From UBA2040 sp963977135 (GTDB taxonomy: Bacteria > Bacteroidota > Bacteroidia > Flavobacteriales_D > Crocinitomicaceae), in contig CAXBNN010000004.1 in the NCBI GenBank assembly GCA_963977135.1, forward strand, positions 62,001-126,000: 64,000 nucleotides of DNA, read 5' to 3'. Shown piece by piece: positions 19,620 through 27,714 of the stretch. Made by a program: the position numbers and the translations under genes. A model generated the notes under the pieces. The model searched no databases, was not told the origin of the DNA, and worked only from the letters and a program-made list of their open reading frames with translations. The stretch's first letter is position 1, and the number at the start of each line of letters is the position of its first letter.

Positions 19620-19813
19620 TCAAAGTGACTCTTGAATTTTCAATTCTTTCTTTTGGTTTTTCATGTGATTATTATCGGCATGAGAATATATTCTTTCGAT
19701 AATATCAACCACTTTGAGGCCTTCCAATGCATTGGTTGTTATGCTTTCTTCCCCGTTTATTACTTTAATTATGTTTTCATATAAAGTGATGGTTGGCAAC
19801 AGAAACCTTTTGA
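19620..19813 (-). pseudogene. C-terminal remnant of a Gfo/Idh/MocA-family sugar oxidoreductase
   Basis: The minus strand encodes about 60 residues ending in TGA at 19620-19622. They include LPTITLYENIIKVINGEE, NALEGLKVVDIIERIYSHA and a short polar tail. This is the usual C-terminus of Gfo/Idh/MocA NAD(P)-dependent sugar dehydrogenases or aminotransferase partners. An in-frame TAG lies just upstream (near 19814) and no Rossmann-fold part is found beyond it, so only the tail survives. It lies at the head of the polysaccharide operon, where an intact sugar-nucleotide gene would be expected, and probably marks a deletion or recombination breakpoint. Confidence 0.7.
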
Positions 19814-20119
19814 TCTAAAATTCAATTGACATCACAAATAATACCAGCAAGCTTGAGCAAATTAGGCATTATCAATCCTTAAAAACATTCCCAGCTTCGC
19901 CCTTTCACTCCCATCTAAAGAGCTAAAAGGAAAATAAAAAAAAAGATTAAAACCCTGTTTTTTAGAGTCTTAATGAGCAAATGAATTTAAGCGCTTTTCA
20001 CTTTTGCTGGGCTACAAAAGTACTCTATTTATTGAGCAATTCGGGCTTATTCGTTGGTTTTTTTAAGATTTAGAATTTGTATTCTTTCGAAAAAATTTAA
20101 AAATAAGTTTATTAAAACT
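19814..20119. other. Intergenic stretch between polysaccharide operon and surface-protein genes
   Basis: About 300 bp of AT-rich sequence with A-runs (near 19930) and stop codons in all frames. I recognise no gene. It would hold any promoter for the minus-strand operon starting at 19543, but no clear minus-strand TAnnTTTG box was identified. Confidence 0.5.
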
Positions 20120-20153
20120 AAAAGCCCTCTAATTCAAAATTAGAGGGCTTTTA
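20120..20153. terminator. Bidirectional intrinsic terminator after the broken repeat protein
   Basis: AAAAGCCCTCTAAT and its exact complement ATTAGAGGGCTTTT enclose a 5-6 nt loop, with T-runs on both strands. It lies about 20 bp after the original stop of the pseudogene (20172), so it terminates that gene's minus-strand transcript. Confidence 0.85.
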
Positions 20154-20171
20154 ATATTTGTTGGCTTAAAA

Positions 20172-21399
20172 TTAATTCTTCACAACACGAGTTGTTTTTC
20201 TGTTTTCATTTTGTGTAATGATAACTTGGTAAACCCCTGCTTGGAAATTTTCGCCAAACTGAACGCTTGTGTTCATTAAGATCAATTGATTGACTCTGAA
20301 CCATTCTTCCCATTGCATCGTAAAAAGCTATTAAGATTGGTGTTTTAGTGTCGTCTGATGTCAATTCAACATGGAAAGCATCAACCGATGGATTAGGATA
20401 AACAACTGTTTCAAAAGTAAATGTTCCTTTAGCTAATGACTTCTCTACTATTTCACCTTTTGGTTTTTCATTTGATGTGAAAGCAACAGGTGGAACAGGA
20501 GGAGTTGTAATATTGCAAGCAGAACCATAAGGATAAACAGTTCCATTTATTGTCGGAGCAACATCAACAGAGTAAGTAGTTCCATTACTAACCGCAAAAT
20601 TACCTAAGCTAGTCCAGCTGTTGGTTGATATAAAAGTCAACGGTGAACCTAAGCCACCACCACTAATTCGAAAAGTATAAGCTGAAGCGCCGGAAATAGA
20701 AGTAGCCACTAAAGACTGGAACATTGAATTAAAAGTAGTCCCACATAAATTAGGTTGTAAATTTGAAGTTGGTGCCGCTGGTGTTGTTATATTGCAGGCA
20801 GACCCATATGGGTATTGCGTGCCACCAATTATGGGTGCAATGTCAACTGAGTACGTAGTACCAAAATTTATGGCGAAATTAGATAAACTAGTTCAATTAT
20901 TAGTAGAAGTAACAGTCAAAGGAGAACCTAAGCCTCCTCCACTGATTCTAAAGGTATAAGCTGTAGCACCTGAAACACTAGTTGCAACCAATGATTGAAA
21001 CATCGAACTTACGGTTGCGCCGCATAAACTGGGCTGAAGATTCGATACAGGTACAGCTGATGTCGTGATATTACATGCCGTACCAAAAGCTTGTTGTGAT
21101 CCACCAATTGTTGGAGCAACATCAACTGAGTAAGTTGTACTAAAATCCAAAGCAAAATTGGATAAACTGGTCCAGCTATTCGTTGAAGTAAAAGTTAAAG
21201 GGGAGCCTAAAGCACCACCACTAATTCTGAAAGTATAAGCTGTTGCTCCAGTTGCAGTAGTTGCAGTAGTTGCTACTAAAGACTGACTCATTGAAGTCAA
21301 TGTTGTGCCGCAAAGATTTGCTTGTAAGTTACTAGTGGTTACTTGACCATAAGCAAAACTGCCTAGAAATGGTAATAAAATAATAATATTCATCTTCAT
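20172..21399 (-). pseudogene. T9SS-exported repeat protein, broken by a nonsense change and a frameshift
   Basis: The frame starts at 21399 with a signal peptide (MKMNIIILLPFLGSFAYG) and encodes three about 93-residue repeats of the kind found five times in the next gene, then a T9SS sorting domain (TFETVVYPNPS...). At 20893-20895 the Trp codon of the conserved NSWTSL block is TGA, while the same frame continues on both sides. Near 20280 a one-base gain (or two-base loss) shifts the frame; in the shifted frame the expected tail GVYQVIITQNENRKTTRVVKN follows to TAA at 20172. Two independent lesions indicate a genuine pseudogene. It lacks the N-terminal domain of its neighbours. Confidence 0.85.
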
Positions 21400-21697
21400 A
21401 AAATGTAGTATATATTTTTACCATCTTAAGTATTAATATTTATTCTTTTTTGCAGTCTTTGTTTATAACTTAACAAATTGATAACTTATTAAAGAGAGAT
21501 ATTATTGAAAAGAACCACGAAAACAGATAATCAAATATTGTTATTGAAAGAACGTCAGGTCCGCTTATTTTATTGAGTGGAATTATAAAACTAATCCAGA
21601 TTTGGCAGGATGTATTCGGTGAGATCGATTAATTCTATTTTATAGAACAAGATCTAAAAGAAAGAATTTTATTCACAATTTGAAAGTTTCTAAAAAC
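21400..21697. other. Intergenic, no recognisable gene
   Basis: About 300 bp between the broken repeat protein and the terminator of the next surface-protein gene. Short open frames near 21540-21630 are interrupted by stops and match nothing I recognise. The stretch should contain the promoter of the pseudogene (minus strand). Confidence 0.45.
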
Positions 21698-21731
21698 AAA
21701 AAGCCTCCCAAATTATTCTTTAGGAGGCTTT
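21698..21731. terminator. Intrinsic terminator of the five-repeat surface protein gene
   Basis: AAGCCTCC (21701-21708) pairs with GGAGGCTT (21723-21730), flanked by an A-run on the left that becomes a U-tract on the minus strand. It lies 18 bp after the stop of the gene at 21749. Confidence 0.8.
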
Positions 21732-21748
21732 ATAATTTTCTTTAGCAA

Positions 21749-24139
21749 TTATTTCTTAACGATTCGGGATGTTTTAACATTTTCATTTTGAACTACATGA
21801 ACTTGGTATACACCTGGTGCGTAATCCAATCCTAGTTCAATTGTCGATTCATTGTTCAAATTCATTGTTCTTGACTCAATCATTCTTCCCGTTGCATCAT
21901 GTACATTAAGGGAGATTGGTGTTTTGAAGTCATCTGAAGTCAATTCAACATGGAAAACATCTGTAAATGGATTTGGATAAACGACTGTTTCGAAAGTAAA
22001 TGATCCTTGATTCAAAGATTTGTCATTGTATTCGATTGGTTGTTTGTCATTTAATGAAATTGCAGCTGGCAGAGAAGGAGTAGTGATAGTGCAAGTAGCT
22101 CCATAAGCTTGCAGTGTTCCATTAATTGTCGGCGCAATTTGAACGTTGTAAGTTATACCATAATTAACTGGAAAATTAAGACCTAAACTCGTCCAGCTAT
22201 TCGTAGCAGTATGCGTTACAGGAGAAGGCAAATCACCTCCACTAACTCTGAAAGTATAAGAAGAGGCTCCTGAGACTACCGTTGCAACTAATGACTGATT
22301 AAGTGAGTCAAATACTGTTCCACATAGATTAGCCTGCAAGGTTGTTGTTGGAGCTAATGGAGTTATAATGGTACAAGTTGAACCAAATCCATACTGCGTC
22401 CCTCCAATTGTTGGCGCGACGTCAACAGTGTAAGTTGTATTGAAGTTTAATATAAAATTAGATAAACTAGTCCAGCTATTAGGAGACGTGAAGGTTAAAG
22501 GCAATGGTAGACTTCCACCACTAATTCTAAATGTATATGCCGTTGCTCCAGCTGCTGTAGTTGCAACTAGTGATTGGAACATCGAACTCATTGTAGTTCC
22601 ACAAAGTGAAGCTTGTAAATTTGTAATCGGTGCAATTACGGTTGTAACGTTACAAGCAGATCCATATGGATGTTGTGTTCCACCAACCGTTGGTGCCACA
22701 GTTACACTATACGTTGTTCCAGGAACCAAGCTAAAATTAGCAATGCTTGTCCAGCTATTTGGAGAAGTAAAAGTCTGTGCAGTAGGTAGACCGCCGCCAT
22801 TAATTCTAAATGTATATGCCGTTGCTCCTGAAACAGTAGTCGCTACCAGAGATTGATAATTTGATGTTAACGTTGTTCCGCAGAGGTTAGCTTGTAAATT
22901 AGAAGTTGGAGAAGCCACAGTTGTAATGTTACAAGTGGCACCATAAGGAAGCGTTATACCGCCAACCGTTGGGGCAACATCAACTGTGTACGTTGTGCTA
23001 GAGCCTAGCGCAAAATTAAACAAGCTAGTCCAGTTCGTAGAGGAAGTATAAGTCAAAGGAGTTCCTAAGGCACCACCACTAATTCTGAAAGTATAAGCTG
23101 TAGCTCCTGAAACATTAGTAGCAACTATTGATTGATAAATTGAACTCATAGTAGTTCCGCATAGATTAGCTTGTAAATGCGAAGTTGGGGCAACAGGAGT
23201 GGTTATATTACAAGCGGTTCCAAATGGATGTTGCGTTGCTCCAGATATTGGTGCAACATCTACAGAATAGGTAGTGTTAAAGTTCAATGCAAAATTTGAT
23301 AAACTCGTCCAACTGTTAGTAGAGGTAAAAGTTAAAGGTGAACCTAAACCACCACCACTGACTCTGAATTTATAAGCTGTCGCTCCAGAAGCAGTTGTCG
23401 CAACTAAAGACTGAGTCATTGAGTTAAACGTTGTACCACAAAGGTTGGCTTGAAGTTGAGAAGTAAGAACTGGACCCGCAGGAACATTCAACGGCTGATT
23501 AGCTGATTGCGTTAAGGTAATGTTGGATCCTTGGAATGTTACCAAACTAGCCCCTCCATCAACAGTGCAAGTAATGCCTGCAGTTGATGACCAGACAAAA
23601 CCCAATTGAGCATTTGGAATCCAAGTTCCTCCAGTTACAACAAAACGAAATCGACCTACATTAACAGGTGAGTTGTAAGGTAAGCTAGGTTTGGAGGCGC
23701 CAAAAAACTGACCTCCACTAGGATTTAAAAATGTGCCTTGGTTTAACTTAAAAGATGGATAAGTTTGGTTATAAATTAAATTCCCAGTCATTCCAGGCCA
23801 TGTTAGTCCGCTGACAGTCCATGCAGGAATAGGATTGTTGTTTAATGCAATTACTGTAATTACAGAACCAGCTGTGGCAATTGTTCCTGGAGCATTATTG
23901 TTTGCTCTCATTACCATGTCGTGAAAATTCAATGTTGTCGTCCCATCGTTGGTTAACACAACATCAAAATCCGCAGTCGTGGCAGTTGAACCAACAAAAA
24001 CCATTTGCATATCTGCATGGGCTTGAGAATTTGCGTTTAACGATAAGAAAAGACTAACCATACCGATTAGCGCAAATCGAAACACCGAGGTAAAACTCAA
24101 ACGTGTATTAGTCTCGGAAGTTAAATTATAGTTTTTCAT
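21749..24139 (-). CDS. T9SS-secreted surface protein with five 93-residue repeats
   Basis: 796 residues. A signal peptide (about 1-39, ending in NANSQ) precedes an N-terminal beta-rich domain (about 40-222) that is shared with the 330-residue protein next door. Five tandem repeats follow (226-691), each with two Cys (LCGTT and AC-N-I-T-T blocks), TAYTFRISGG and a Trp in NSWTSL. The last about 85 residues are a type A T9SS sorting domain: FETVVYPNPFTDVFHVEL ... APGVYQVHVVQNENV. It is probably exported across the outer membrane and attached to the surface or released. The repeats look fibronectin/Ig-like by composition, but I cannot name a family; an adhesin role is a guess. Confidence 0.85.
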   Translation of the reverse strand: MKNYNLTSETNTRLSFTSVFRFALIGMVSLFLSLNANSQAHADMQMVFVGSTATTADFDVVLTNDGTTTLNFHDMVMRANNNAPGTIATAGSVITVIALNNNPIPAWTVSGLTWPGMTGNLIYNQTYPSFKLNQGTFLNPSGGQFFGASKPSLPYNSPVNVGRFRFVVTGGTWIPNAQLGFVWSSTAGITCTVDGGASLVTFQGSNITLTQSANQPLNVPAGPVLTSQLQANLCGTTFNSMTQSLVATTASGATAYKFRVSGGGLGSPLTFTSTNSWTSLSNFALNFNTTYSVDVAPISGATQHPFGTACNITTPVAPTSHLQANLCGTTMSSIYQSIVATNVSGATAYTFRISGGALGTPLTYTSSTNWTSLFNFALGSSTTYTVDVAPTVGGITLPYGATCNITTVASPTSNLQANLCGTTLTSNYQSLVATTVSGATAYTFRINGGGLPTAQTFTSPNSWTSIANFSLVPGTTYSVTVAPTVGGTQHPYGSACNVTTVIAPITNLQASLCGTTMSSMFQSLVATTAAGATAYTFRISGGSLPLPLTFTSPNSWTSLSNFILNFNTTYTVDVAPTIGGTQYGFGSTCTIITPLAPTTTLQANLCGTVFDSLNQSLVATVVSGASSYTFRVSGGDLPSPVTHTATNSWTSLGLNFPVNYGITYNVQIAPTINGTLQAYGATCTITTPSLPAAISLNDKQPIEYNDKSLNQGSFTFETVVYPNPFTDVFHVELTSDDFKTPISLNVHDATGRMIESRTMNLNNESTIELGLDYAPGVYQVHVVQNENVKTSRIVKK
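22067..23464 (-). repeat. Five coding tandem repeats, period 279 bp
   Basis: Five in-frame units of 93-94 codons encode the repeat domains of the surface protein. Each unit begins near a T-S-x-L-Q-A-N-L-C-G block and ends in a Pro-rich T-T-x-x-x-P linker. Three more units of the same type occur in the pseudogene at about 20490-21336. Units differ at many positions, so they are not a recent expansion. Confidence 0.85.
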
Positions 24140-24603
24140 TGTTATTGTTTATTTAAAATTATGAGTGTAAGGTATTTTAGTAGTTTATTGATATGGTAAA
24201 TTTTTTTGATTAAATAGAAAGATATACTTGTGTAAAAACGATTTTATTTAATCGATTTAGATTAGAATTCATTACCGAACGATTACCATTACGGCTGTTT
24301 ATTTTCATAGCATTAGTACATTAAAAATTTTGAGACTCAAATTTACTGAGCCCAAAAATGCAGGAAAAGAAGATATTTAGAAAAAGCAGAAGCGTTTTCA
24401 AAAATAGAAGAGTTTTCAAATGTAATATATTTTTAATCTATTTAACAAATCTTTTTAGCGTAAAACCCATTTAATCTGTGAATATTTTAACAATCAATGG
24501 AATCTGCGATTACCATAGCTGTATACTTGTGACTTAATTTGGAGAAGTCTATCTATGTAGATTTGTTATCGAAATAAAATCATCTTAGCAATTCCTTTAA
24601 TTG
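24140..24603. other. Long AT-rich intergenic region
   Basis: About 460 bp upstream of the five-repeat gene and downstream of the next gene's terminator. It is A-rich with stops in all frames, and I see no gene, repeat or RNA hairpin of note. It presumably holds the promoter and 5' leader of the gene starting at 24139. Confidence 0.5.
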
Positions 24604-24639
24604 AAAAAGCCTTCCAACTTTATTGTTGGAAGGCTTTTT
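24604..24639. terminator. Strong bidirectional intrinsic terminator
   Basis: A perfect 15-bp stem, AAAAAGCCTTCCAAC with GTTGGAAGGCTTTTT, encloses a TTTATT loop. It lies 20 bp after the stop of the minus-strand gene ending at 24659. Confidence 0.9.
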
Positions 24640-24658
24640 ATTTAATGTATTCTATAAA

Positions 24659-25603
24659 TTATCGCTTAACAATGCGACTAATTTTAACTAGTTCATTTTG
24701 TGTGACATATACTTGATATACTCCTGGTGCATAGTCCAATCCTAATTCAATTGTTCTGTCCTTTTTCAAATTCATATCTTTTGAATCAAGCAGCATGCCC
24801 ATTGCGTTGTATACCTTAATAGTAACAGGTGCGTTTGTATCATCAGAATTCAATTCAAGGTTGATCACGTCATCAAATGGATTTGGATAAACTGCTGTTT
24901 CAAAAGTAAATTTATCATCCAATTTGTTGTTAGGAGCAATGCCCAAATTACCATCAGAAGAGGTAACATTAAGCGACTGAATAGCCGAAACTCTGAGTGT
25001 TCTAATATTAGAATTATTAAAATTGGTTAAAACTCCATCACTTTCGCACACTACACCAGCAGTTGAATGCCATACAAAGCCTAATTGAGAGTTTGGAATC
25101 CATGTTCCGCCATTTACAACAAGCCTGTATCGACCAATAGTAACTGGAACACCAGCTGGCAAATTTGGTCTTGCAGTTGGTATGAAAGAAGTTGAATTTG
25201 TATTTTCATTTAATTTAAATGCTGTACCATTTTGTAGGTAAGACATGTTACTTACAATGTTAGGAGCAGTTCCATTAATGTTCCATGCAGGATCTGGATT
25301 GTTGTTCAAGGCGATTGCCGAAATTGTTGATCCAAGGGTAGTAATACTTGAAATTGGAGCATTGTTTGCTCTAATGACAATTGCATTGAATTTCAATTCA
25401 GTGGTGCCATCATTCGTCAAAACAATGTCAAAGTCTGCAGTTGTGCTCGTTGAGCCAATAAGTACCATGTTGATATCAACATGTTCTTGAGCGTTTAGAT
25501 TAATTCCAAGAGTTAGTGCAACCAAAAATGCAGCTGCAGTTTGAGCGAGTGTGTAAAAACCACTTCTCGAATGTTTGTTGAACAAAGTATGATTTCGTTT
25601 CAT
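24659..25603 (-). CDS. T9SS-secreted protein sharing the N-terminal domain of the repeat protein
   Basis: About 314 residues from the ATG at 25603, which is preferred because a signal-type N-terminus (MKRNHTLFNKH...ALTLGINLNAQ) starts there; a longer frame opens upstream without added support. The domain EHVDINMVLIGSTSTTADFD...LGFVWHSTAGVVC matches the N-domain of the 796-residue neighbour nearly block by block. It then goes straight to a T9SS type A sorting domain (TFETAVYPNPFDDVINLEL ... GVYQVYVTQNELV), with no repeats between. The three genes therefore share modules. Function unknown. Confidence 0.85.
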   Translation of the reverse strand: MKRNHTLFNKHSRSGFYTLAQTAAAFLVALTLGINLNAQEHVDINMVLIGSTSTTADFDIVLTNDGTTELKFNAIVIRANNAPISSITTLGSTISAIALNNNPDPAWNINGTAPNIVSNMSYLQNGTAFKLNENTNSTSFIPTARPNLPAGVPVTIGRYRLVVNGGTWIPNSQLGFVWHSTAGVVCESDGVLTNFNNSNIRTLRVSAIQSLNVTSSDGNLGIAPNNKLDDKFTFETAVYPNPFDDVINLELNSDDTNAPVTIKVYNAMGMLLDSKDMNLKKDRTIELGLDYAPGVYQVYVTQNELVKISRIVKR

Positions 25604-26008
25604 AGTTGTAGTTTTTTGTAGTTGGGTATAAATATATAAAAATAAATTCAAGTTAGAATCTTTTGCCTTAAGAATAAGGCACTTAAAATTAAAATATAGG
25701 CTTATTTGCAGGCATCAATAGTCGAATTGGCAAAGATTTCCAGATGCTTTCATGTACGAGGCATTTCACTACCTACGTCTCTATTTATAGAATTCAATTG
25801 TTTAAATTCTATTTTTTAAAATCAATTAAACAGCGGTATTAAAGCTTAATTTTAAGAATAAGAATTAACAAATCTCATTTTTTTTAAAGTATTAAATCTA
25901 CTTTTTGATTTACTTAAATTTGGTTCTGAATTTGAGATTTTTTGGTGCATAAATAAATTATCAACAAAAAAGTAGTGAGTCTTTTGAAAATTTGTTGATA
26001 ACTGTCAT
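25604..26008. other. Intergenic leader between UpxY-like gene and surface genes
   Basis: About 400 bp of AT-rich sequence without coding signs. It contains an 11-bp inverted repeat (25958-26001) just after the UpxY-like gene and otherwise several T-runs. It probably holds the promoter of the minus-strand gene starting at 25603. Confidence 0.5.
25958..26001. repeat. Perfect 11-bp inverted repeat after the UpxY-like gene
   Basis: TTATCAACAAA at 25958-25968 and its exact complement at 25991-26001 are separated by 22 bp. There is no strong U-tract on either side, so it is a weak terminator at best. TTATCAACA resembles the DnaA box consensus at eight of nine positions, but two boxes alone do not make an origin. 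It could be a protein site or the 3' end of the upxY-like mRNA. Confidence 0.55.
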
Positions 26009-26545
26009 CTATGTTATTATTTTTTCTAATTGACTTTTAGGCACGCTAATCGTAAAATCTGCACCCAGACTGCTAATTTCAATCCGGACGCGGTAATCAC
26101 TTTGATAATTTAGAGCGGTGCCTATAAGTCCGCTAAATGGACCGTTGGTTACTTTTATCGTTTCACCTACCTCGTAATTGTCAAGATTGTCGTCATTTAT
26201 TTCAACTTTTTCAGATAAAAAGATGCGCAGGTTTTGTATTTCGTAGTCTTTTACAATGGCATATTTTTTTTGCTCATGCATAATCCAAGCTACTCCTGTC
26301 GTTTTCGCTGCAGCAATAAGTTCATTGGCGTCACAATTGACAAAAACATAAGAAGGCAACAAAGAAGATTCTATTTTCTTTTTTCTATCACTCCAAATGC
26401 GCAGAGTAATGTAGGTTGGTAGATAAGTAGTAAAACCCTGTTGTTGTAAGCTTTCATTTACTTTTTTTTCAAAATTAGATTTAGTTTTTAGAATGTACCA
26501 GTGCTTGCATTGCAGATTTTTAGATTTGTGAATAGGAGTTTGCAT
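26009..26545 (-). CDS. UpxY-family transcription antiterminator (NusG-like)
   Basis: 178 residues. The NusG N-terminal domain is clear (KHWYILKTKSNFEKKVNESL, LLPSYVFVNCD), followed by a C-terminal KOW domain with VGETIKVTNGPFSGLIG. Such specialised NusG paralogues (UpxY/RfaH type) bind RNA polymerase and let it read through long polysaccharide operons; in Bacteroidota they are usually the first gene of the operon. Here it is on the same strand as the operon starting at 19543 but is separated from it by three terminator-bounded surface genes. It may still act in trans, or act on another locus. Confidence 0.85.
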   Translation of the reverse strand: MQTPIHKSKNLQCKHWYILKTKSNFEKKVNESLQQQGFTTYLPTYITLRIWSDRKKKIESSLLPSYVFVNCDANELIAAAKTTGVAWIMHEQKKYAIVKDYEIQNLRIFLSEKVEINDDNLDNYEVGETIKVTNGPFSGLIGTALNYQSDYRVRIEISSLGADFTISVPKSQLEKIIT

Positions 26546-26722
26546 TTTTGTTAATGTATGCCGTAAATTTAAGCATAATTGCTAATTGACAATCGAGCTC
26601 TTCAACTACACTCATTGTTCAGTTCTGCAATTTGCAGTAAGATTTCAAGCAGTCGCTGGGCGAAGTCAAAGGCAAGAATTTATAACTGAGAAAAGAATAA
26701 ATTGAAATAAAGGTCAGAACTT

Positions 26723-26908
26723 TTCCCTCCTAGAGGAGGGATTAAGGGAGGTGATCAATGAAAATAGTAATAATCGTTTTAAATATTAATCTTGAAATAG
26801 TTCGTCTGGGATTTTATAAAAGTTTGAATTTGCTTTTAAAGTTGGAATTTATCGAAATCACCTCCCTCGTTCTTCCCTGTCTGCCGACAGGCAGGCTCGA
26901 GGAGGGAA
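26723..26908. mobile_element. 186-bp MITE-like inverted-repeat element
   Basis: The left end TTCCCTCCTAGAG and right end CTCGAGGAGGGAA are inverted copies. A second pair, GGGAGGTGAT (26746-26755) and ATCACCTCCC (26857-26866), lies further inside. The left arm folds alone (CCCTCCT-AG-AGGAGGG). The right arm carries an extra hairpin around CTGTCTGCCGACAG. The centre (about 100 bp) is AT-rich and non-coding. This is the form of a non-autonomous or REP/BIME-like intergenic element of Bacteroidota; no transposase or clear target duplication is visible. Confidence 0.55.
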
Positions 26909-26961
26909 GACTTACTACCAATTAAACGAGCTCTGCGAATTAAATTCATTATCCAAAAAAA

Positions 26962-27010
26962 ATCCGCCATCCGCCATCCGAAATCCGCAATTCGCAATCC
27001 GTCACCCATC
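26962..27010 (+). repeat. Degenerate heptanucleotide array (ATCCGNN), about 7 units
   Basis: Seven consecutive 7-bp units: ATCCGCC, ATCCGCC, ATCCGAA, ATCCGCA, ATTCGCA, ATCCGTC, ACCCATC. The phase is kept while the last two bases vary. It ends 34 bp before the O-methyltransferase start. It has the same period as the larger array after that gene but a different unit. Confidence 0.75.
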
Positions 27011-27032
27011 ATCAACCAACAATCATTTTAAC

Positions 27033-27040
27033 TATCTTTA
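27033..27040 (+). promoter_or_regulatory. -7 promoter box of the O-methyltransferase gene
   Basis: TATCTTTA matches the Bacteroidota TAnnTTTG box at seven of eight positions. It ends 4 bp before the ATG at 27045, implying a very short or absent 5' leader. Confidence 0.45.
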
Positions 27041-27044
27041 CCCC

Positions 27045-27686
27045 ATGGAATTTTTAGACCCAAAACTAGACGATTACTGCGGTAGTCACACTTCAGAAGA
27101 AAGTAAGCTTTTAAATAAAATAGATAGAGAAACCCATTTGGAGGTTTTACAACCAAGAATGCTCTCCGGTCACTTGCAAGGTCGATTTTTAAGTATGATC
27201 AGTAAATTGAAACAAGCGAATCGAATCTTGGAAATCGGCACATATACTGGTTATTCAGCGCTTTGTTTGGCGGAGGGAATGTCGCCACAAGGAAAACTTA
27301 CAACGATTGACGTAAATGAAGAACTTGCGGATAGAGTGAGAAATTACTTTAATGAAAGTCAATATGCAGAGCAAATTGAAGTCTTAGTTGGGGATGCCAC
27401 CGAATTAATTCCAAATTTAGATGGACCGTTTGACCTTGTTTTTATTGATGCAGACAAAGAAAATTATTCAAAATATTTTGATCTCGTTATCGATAAAATG
27501 GAAAAAGGGGGATTGATAATTGCCGACAACGTTCTTTGGAGCGGTAAAGTTATAGAACCTGTTAAAGAAGAAGATACATCAACTTCAGCTTTGATTGAGT
27601 ACAATGAAAAAATTCAAAATGACCCAAGAGTAGAAAACGTTCTTTTGCCAGTCCGCGATGGATTGATGATGGCGCGGGTAATTTGA
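27045..27686 (+). CDS. SAM-dependent O-methyltransferase (COMT/caffeoyl-CoA type, class I)
   Basis: 213 residues, the usual length of the family. The SAM site is ILEIGTYTGYSALCLAEG (about residue 67), followed by LVGDATELI and the metal/substrate block LVFIDADKENYSKYFD, then ADNVLWSGKV. It transfers methyl from SAM to a catechol-like or other hydroxyl in a divalent-metal-dependent way; the substrate is unknown. It is flanked on both sides by heptanucleotide arrays and probably cotranscribed with ltaE. Confidence 0.9.
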   Translation: MEFLDPKLDDYCGSHTSEESKLLNKIDRETHLEVLQPRMLSGHLQGRFLSMISKLKQANRILEIGTYTGYSALCLAEGMSPQGKLTTIDVNEELADRVRNYFNESQYAEQIEVLVGDATELIPNLDGPFDLVFIDADKENYSKYFDLVIDKMEKGGLIIADNVLWSGKVIEPVKEEDTSTSALIEYNEKIQNDPRVENVLLPVRDGLMMARVI

Positions 27687-27714
27687 TTATTGACCATTGA
27701 CTATGAACTAAATC

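Noticed and set aside
20893..20895. TGA in the pseudogene as a recoded Trp codon.
   Set aside because: Many genes in this window end in TGA at the family-typical length (for example the ends at 33292, 39845 and 44562 contexts), so TGA is a true stop here.
21540..21640. Possible decayed coding segment between the surface-protein genes.
   Set aside because: Short open stretches in two frames looked protein-like, but both are broken by stops and neither matched a family I know.
22440..22856. Plus-strand 138-codon frame inside the repeat protein.
   Set aside because: It is the antisense of the repeats and itself repetitive; the minus-strand frame has the signal peptide and sorting domain.
22067..23464. 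CRISPR or satellite interpretation of the 279-bp repeats.
   Set aside because: The units are in-frame protein repeats with variable codons and no spacer structure.
25958..26001. Invertible promoter switch of the kind that controls Bacteroides upxY loci.
   Set aside because: The inverted repeats are only 22 bp apart, with no promoter between them and no invertase gene nearby.
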